A stretch of DNA of 21,048 nucleotides from Methanobacterium formicicum (lineage in GTDB: Archaea > Methanobacteriota > Methanobacteria > Methanobacteriales > Methanobacteriaceae). The notes under the pieces are model-generated. The model did no database searches and had not been told where the DNA came from. It was given only the letters and a program-made list of their open reading frames with translations. The stretch is taken from positions 50,001 to 71,048 of the forward strand of contig NZ_JARVXG010000038.1 in assembly GCF_029848115.1 (NCBI RefSeq), in the 5' to 3' direction. Of this stretch, positions 15,957 through 21,048 are shown piece after piece (the first letter of the stretch is position 1; each line of letters starts with the position of its first letter). The position numbers were made by a program, and so were the translations under genes.

Positions 15957-15999
15957 ATTTTAACTGAAACTGATAAGATTAGCTGGAGACTGATAAACG

Positions 16000-16830
<831 letters not shown>

Positions 16831-16837
16831 AAATGGA

Positions 16838-16873
16838 TGTTTTATTTTTCTAGTTAATTTTTATATTTTTTAA
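16838..16873 (+). terminator. T-rich terminator region behind dapB
   Basis: Several T-runs (TTTTATTTTT, TTTTTATATTTTTT) follow the dapB stop within 45 bases without a strong stem, the common archaeal form. Confidence 0.5.
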
Positions 16874-16996
16874 AGATCAAGAGACCCGTTTTTTGTTTTA
16901 CTGAGAATTACCTTAAAATGATCTACAGCATATAGCCCAACTGATGAAAACACGACTATTTCTTCAAATTGTGAAAATGGAGTTCCAATATAGATC

Positions 16997-17026
16997 TACT
17001 TCGTTAAACTCCTATATTACGAAGTA
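16997..17026 (+). promoter_or_regulatory. inverted repeat flanking a TATA-like sequence upstream of the 17082 gene
   Basis: TACTTCGT (16997-17004) and ACGAAGTA (17019-17026) are perfect 8-base arms around TAAACTCCTATATT. The TATATT part would start transcription near 17040. A repressor bound to the arms would cover the TATA box. Confidence 0.4.
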
Positions 17027-17081
17027 AATATTGACACCATAATTCAATACTCTTATTAGTATTAATGTTGAGACATTTATT

Positions 17082-17612
17082 ATGGATGAGGTTAGTTCCA
17101 GATTGGTAGTATCAATAGTATTCCTATTATGGATTGTAATAGGATTAAGTGGATATTTTAATGTTGCTAACACTAACAATAATTCTAGCACCGAATATTC
17201 TATTTCTGATTCACATTTCAAAATTTATGATTGGTGGCTTATTAGTAGCGATAGTACTAATAATTCTCTTATTTTCGATAATCAGTTTCCTACGAATTTT
17301 GAATCTAAAACAATTACTCTTTGCGTAACACAATATGCTAATGAATCCATGTTTGAATCTGAATTGCAAAGTTCTGATAGTTCATTAGACAGAATTGTTA
17401 TAAAAGATGAGAACATGACTATAGGAGGAATCAATGTTAAATTTATCAATTGTACGAATACAAATGGCACCAAAACATTCCAAAATTATTATTTCCAAAA
17501 AAACAACAAATATTATTCTATAAATGTTAAATATTGGACTTATCCCCTAAACGAATTATATGATAATGCGGTAAAAATTACAGTAGAATTGATAATTTCC
17601 ACAATTAACTAA
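17082..17612 (+). CDS. hypothetical membrane-anchored surface protein
   Basis: Not recognised. The 176 residues start with one hydrophobic helix (about 7-28, LVVSIVFLLWIVIGLSG), acting as a signal anchor, with the rest outside the cell. The outer part is rich in Asn, Ser, Thr and Tyr and has about six N-x-S/T sequons (near 33-36 and in NNS, NES, NMT, NCT, NGT), as expected of an archaeal N-glycosylated surface protein. Alternating polar and hydrophobic residues suggest a beta-rich fold. The coding sequence is clearly more A/T-rich than dapB or the DUF815 gene on either side, and codons favour A/T endings, which suggests a different origin or fast evolution. The ribosome site is weak (TTGAG about ten bases before ATG). 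Confidence 0.7.
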   Translation: MDEVSSRLVVSIVFLLWIVIGLSGYFNVANTNNNSSTEYSISDSHFKIYDWWLISSDSTNNSLIFDNQFPTNFESKTITLCVTQYANESMFESELQSSDSSLDRIVIKDENMTIGGINVKFINCTNTNGTKTFQNYYFQKNNKYYSINVKYWTYPLNELYDNAVKITVELIISTIN

Positions 17613-17633
17613 TTAATAATAACTTAGTTTTAG

Positions 17634-17674
17634 GAGATATCTCTATTATCTGTCTTCTTTTTTGGAGTTTTTTT
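17634..17674 (+). terminator. palindrome and T-tracts behind the 17082 gene
   Basis: GAGATATCTC (17634-17643) is a perfect palindrome, followed by six T (17658-17663) and seven T (17668-17674). The T-tracts are the likely termination signal. Confidence 0.45.
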
Positions 17675-17785
17675 CATAAGTCTTCAACTATATCTAATTA
17701 TAATAAGAATTCTTAGCATAATTTAAAAAACGAAAATTAGAGAATAAATAATAATTTTTACTAGTATAATTTAATTAAAACCAGA

Positions 17786-19096
<1,311 letters not shown>

Positions 19097-19399
19097 TGGT
19101 TGTCTCCTAATTTGTAAAAATCTTTAACGAAACAGCATAACCTACTAGGCTGAATTTATCCTGCATTGAAAATGTTAATGATAGTAGAAATCGGATTACA
19201 AACTTAATCCTGGTTTATTTATTGATAATTATTATGAAGTGGCAATGATACTAAAATTTTTTTATAAATCTGAAGTTCCTGTTGTATAACATTTATGATT
19301 GATAAAAGAATAAATATGATTGCTCAGAAACATCTACTTGAACCTATAAACTTGATAATCTTTCCCTCGTGGATTAGGTAAGAACAAAAAAGTGATTAT
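19097..19399. other. divergent intergenic gap, A/T-rich
   Basis: The gap separates the minus-strand ATPase and the plus-strand membrane protein. I see a clear TATA-like box only for the latter (19342-19351). No RNA gene or repeat is visible. Confidence 0.5.
19342..19351 (+). promoter_or_regulatory. TATA box of the 19400 gene
   Basis: ACCTATAAAC, near consensus. Initiation near 19370 gives a leader of about 30 bases. Confidence 0.5.
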
Positions 19400-19870
19400 A
19401 TGGAGCTGCATCCCCTCATCGAACTACTTATAGTACTTGCTATGGGAATTGCTATCATTTTCACTGCCACCTATCTTGTGGGATTTGCAATAGTTAAATT
19501 AAAAAAGGTAAAAAAATCTAATTTAATGACTATTATCGGGTTTATTATTCTAATTGTTGGATCAATAAGTCTTTTATTTTCCAATGATAAACAACAGTTC
19601 ATAACCTGTTTAGTTGGCATTAGCTTCATTATTGATGGGGCATTCCTAAACAAAGGTTATTACAATAAAACTTATTATTTGTCTTCTTTTGCTTTGTTAA
19701 TCCTGTTGGGAGTAATTATAATTTATCTAGCCTTTTTTAAACATTATTTGGATAATTTATATTTCATTTGCGGGATAATGGGGATGATAGTTTTAGGGAT
19801 AATAATGTTGGTTAGGTCCTATCTTCGCAGACATGAAAATCAAAAAATACAATGGAAAAATGAATGGTAA
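19400..19870 (+). CDS. hypothetical multi-TM membrane protein
   Basis: Not recognised. The 156 residues contain about five hydrophobic stretches (near 7-33, 42-60, 67-83, 93-112 and 118-138), linked by short charged turns (KLKKVKKS after the first, NDKQQ after the second) and ending in a basic tail (RSYLRRHENQ). The positive clusters place the first loop and the C-terminus inside. No catalytic motif is seen. GTGAT lies just before ATG 19400, and a TATA box 50 bases upstream supports the start. Its A/T content is higher than that of the core genes here, much as for the protein at 17082. Confidence 0.7.
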   Translation: MELHPLIELLIVLAMGIAIIFTATYLVGFAIVKLKKVKKSNLMTIIGFIILIVGSISLLFSNDKQQFITCLVGISFIIDGAFLNKGYYNKTYYLSSFALLILLGVIIIYLAFFKHYLDNLYFICGIMGMIVLGIIMLVRSYLRRHENQKIQWKNEW

Positions 19871-19880
19871 TAAATCTATT

Positions 19881-19913
19881 TTAGTGTTTAACTCAATTAT
19901 TTAAGTGTTTAAC
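19881..19913. repeat. short direct repeat between the 19400 gene and the VOC gene
   Basis: TTAGTGTTTAAC (19881-19892) and TAAGTGTTTAAC (19902-19913) share the last ten bases plus flanking T/A, at 21-bp spacing, i.e. about two helical turns. No known site. Confidence 0.35.
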
Positions 19914-20055
19914 CCCATAATTTTCTTAATTTTGATATTGTCGTGTTTTTAACATCTTTGTGTTGATATTCGAAAACTGAAGTTATAGTTGGTTGTAGAA
20001 AAAATTCACAAAATTGATAGTAACCGGGACAGTAATTTATAACGGTGAACCGAAT

Positions 20056-20406
<351 letters not shown>

Positions 20407-20411
20407 TTCTC

Positions 20412-20433
20412 TTTTTTAATTTGTTTCTTTTTC
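20412..20433 (+). terminator. T-tract terminator behind the VOC gene
   Basis: TTTTTT, then TTTG and TTTCTTTTT follow within 30 bases of the stop; a kinase gene converges from the right. Confidence 0.5.
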
Positions 20434-20469
20434 TCAGGGTTGGAACATATAAATTTTACAAAATAAACC

Positions 20470-21048
20470 TTAAAATCGTTCCGTGTAACCTAACTCCTTA
20501 AAATTAATGGAGTATTTAGTTCCCTGACTTTTATCAATGGTAATATTACCATCAATCTGAGCTACCAAATTATTGACCAGCTGTAAGCCAAGGGAATCTG
20601 TTTTATCAAATTCAAAACCTTCAGGCAAGCCAATCCCGTCATCAGCAACAATCAAGTTGTGTTCTTCACCCTCTGTTTCCAGTTTCACCGTGATTGAACC
20701 TTTATCTGTGTCGGGGAAGGCGAATTTGAGGCTGTTGGTCACCAGTTCGTTAATTATCAATCCCAGGGGTATGGCGGTTTCCATATTGAACTCAATATCT
20801 TCAACCTTTAAAACAGGTTCAATCGTGCCAATTTGGACTTTGTAGGTGTAGAAAATATCTGAAACCAGTTTTTCTGTGTATTGCTTAAAGTTAATGTGGC
20901 TCAGGTCATGGGATGTGTACAATTTTTCGTGTATCATGGCCATGGACTTAACTCTGCTCTGACTATCCTTAAGAATTTCTTTAGACTCTTCTTCCTGTAC
21001 ATGGGCACTTTGCAGGTTTAACAGGCTGGATATGATCTGCATGTTATT
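20470..21048 (-). CDS. sensor histidine kinase (HisKA_2 type), C-terminal part; 5' end outside window
   Basis: The frame is open to the right edge, so the gene continues beyond it; 192 residues are visible. It begins inside the HisKA_2 domain with NNMQIISSLLNLQSAHV, right after where the H-R-V-K motif should be, and continues with HATPase_c: N-box NELVTNSLKFAF, G1 box DDGIGLP, G2 box SLGLQLV, ending GTKYSINFKELGYTERF. It is the same class as the two kinases at 5115-8952 but clearly more distant from them than they are from each other (for example AHVQEEESKEI where they have RYIKDK). The phosphoacceptor His and any sensor domains are not visible. Confidence 0.9.
   Translation of the reverse strand, partial: NNMQIISSLLNLQSAHVQEEESKEILKDSQSRVKSMAMIHEKLYTSHDLSHINFKQYTEKLVSDIFYTYKVQIGTIEPVLKVEDIEFNMETAIPLGLIINELVTNSLKFAFPDTDKGSITVKLETEGEEHNLIVADDGIGLPEGFEFDKTDSLGLQLVNNLVAQIDGNITIDKSQGTKYSINFKELGYTERF

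Noticed and set aside
20014..20055. TTG start extending the VOC protein by 14 residues
   Set aside because: The extension does not belong to the fold and the GGTGA site points to ATG 20056.

Overview
The window looks like a chromosomal stretch of a methanogenic archaeon of the Methanobacteriales, most likely Methanobacterium-like. The basis is a set of archaeal families (RtcA, the MJ0158/SelA-like PLP enzyme, a TIGR00288-type NYN protein, many-PAS soluble histidine kinases), archaeal TATA boxes with A/T-rich leaders, and Shine-Dalgarno sites of the GGAGG/GGTGA type. There are no tRNA, rRNA, CRISPR or transposase genes that I can see.

Layout. 2-910 (+) is the C-terminal part of a PIG-L-type deacetylase. 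1225-4077 (-) holds three genes read as NYN-domain protein, SelA-like PLP enzyme and RNA 3'-phosphate cyclase (rtcA); the first two overlap or abut and are translationally coupled. 4578-4910 (-) is a small unknown protein with a clear hairpin-plus-T terminator. 5115-8952 (-) carries two related soluble sensor histidine kinases, one with a single PAS domain and one with five. 9271-11075 (+) has a 14-TM drug-efflux-type MFS protein and an unlisted 51-residue double-TM protein. 11182-12411 (-) is a cation/proton antiporter whose Shine-Dalgarno sequence can pair with an upstream arm. 12853-15835 (+) is a probable operon of a TetR repressor, a DUF169 protein and a second 14-TM MFS pump, with a twin palindromic operator at the TetR promoter. 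16000-16830 (+) is dapB of lysine biosynthesis, standing alone. 17082-17612 (+) is an A/T-rich anchored, surface-exposed unknown protein. 17786-19096 (-) is a DUF815 AAA-type ATPase. 19400-19870 (+) is an unknown multi-TM protein, 20056-20406 (+) a VOC/glyoxalase-fold protein, and 20470-21048 (-) the C-terminal end of a third histidine kinase of the same class.

How the genes work together. Three themes can be supported: RNA-end chemistry and RNA turnover (rtcA with NYN and a SelA-like enzyme), intracellular signalling by three HisKA_2-type kinases without any response regulator in the window, and membrane efflux/ion homeostasis (two MFS pumps, one antiporter, one TetR regulator). No gene set here amounts to a proven new system; the best candidates for a second look are the TetR-DUF169-MFS operon with its operator, the NYN/SelA-like/RtcA cluster, the Cys/His-rich PAS domain, and the SD-masking hairpin of the antiporter.
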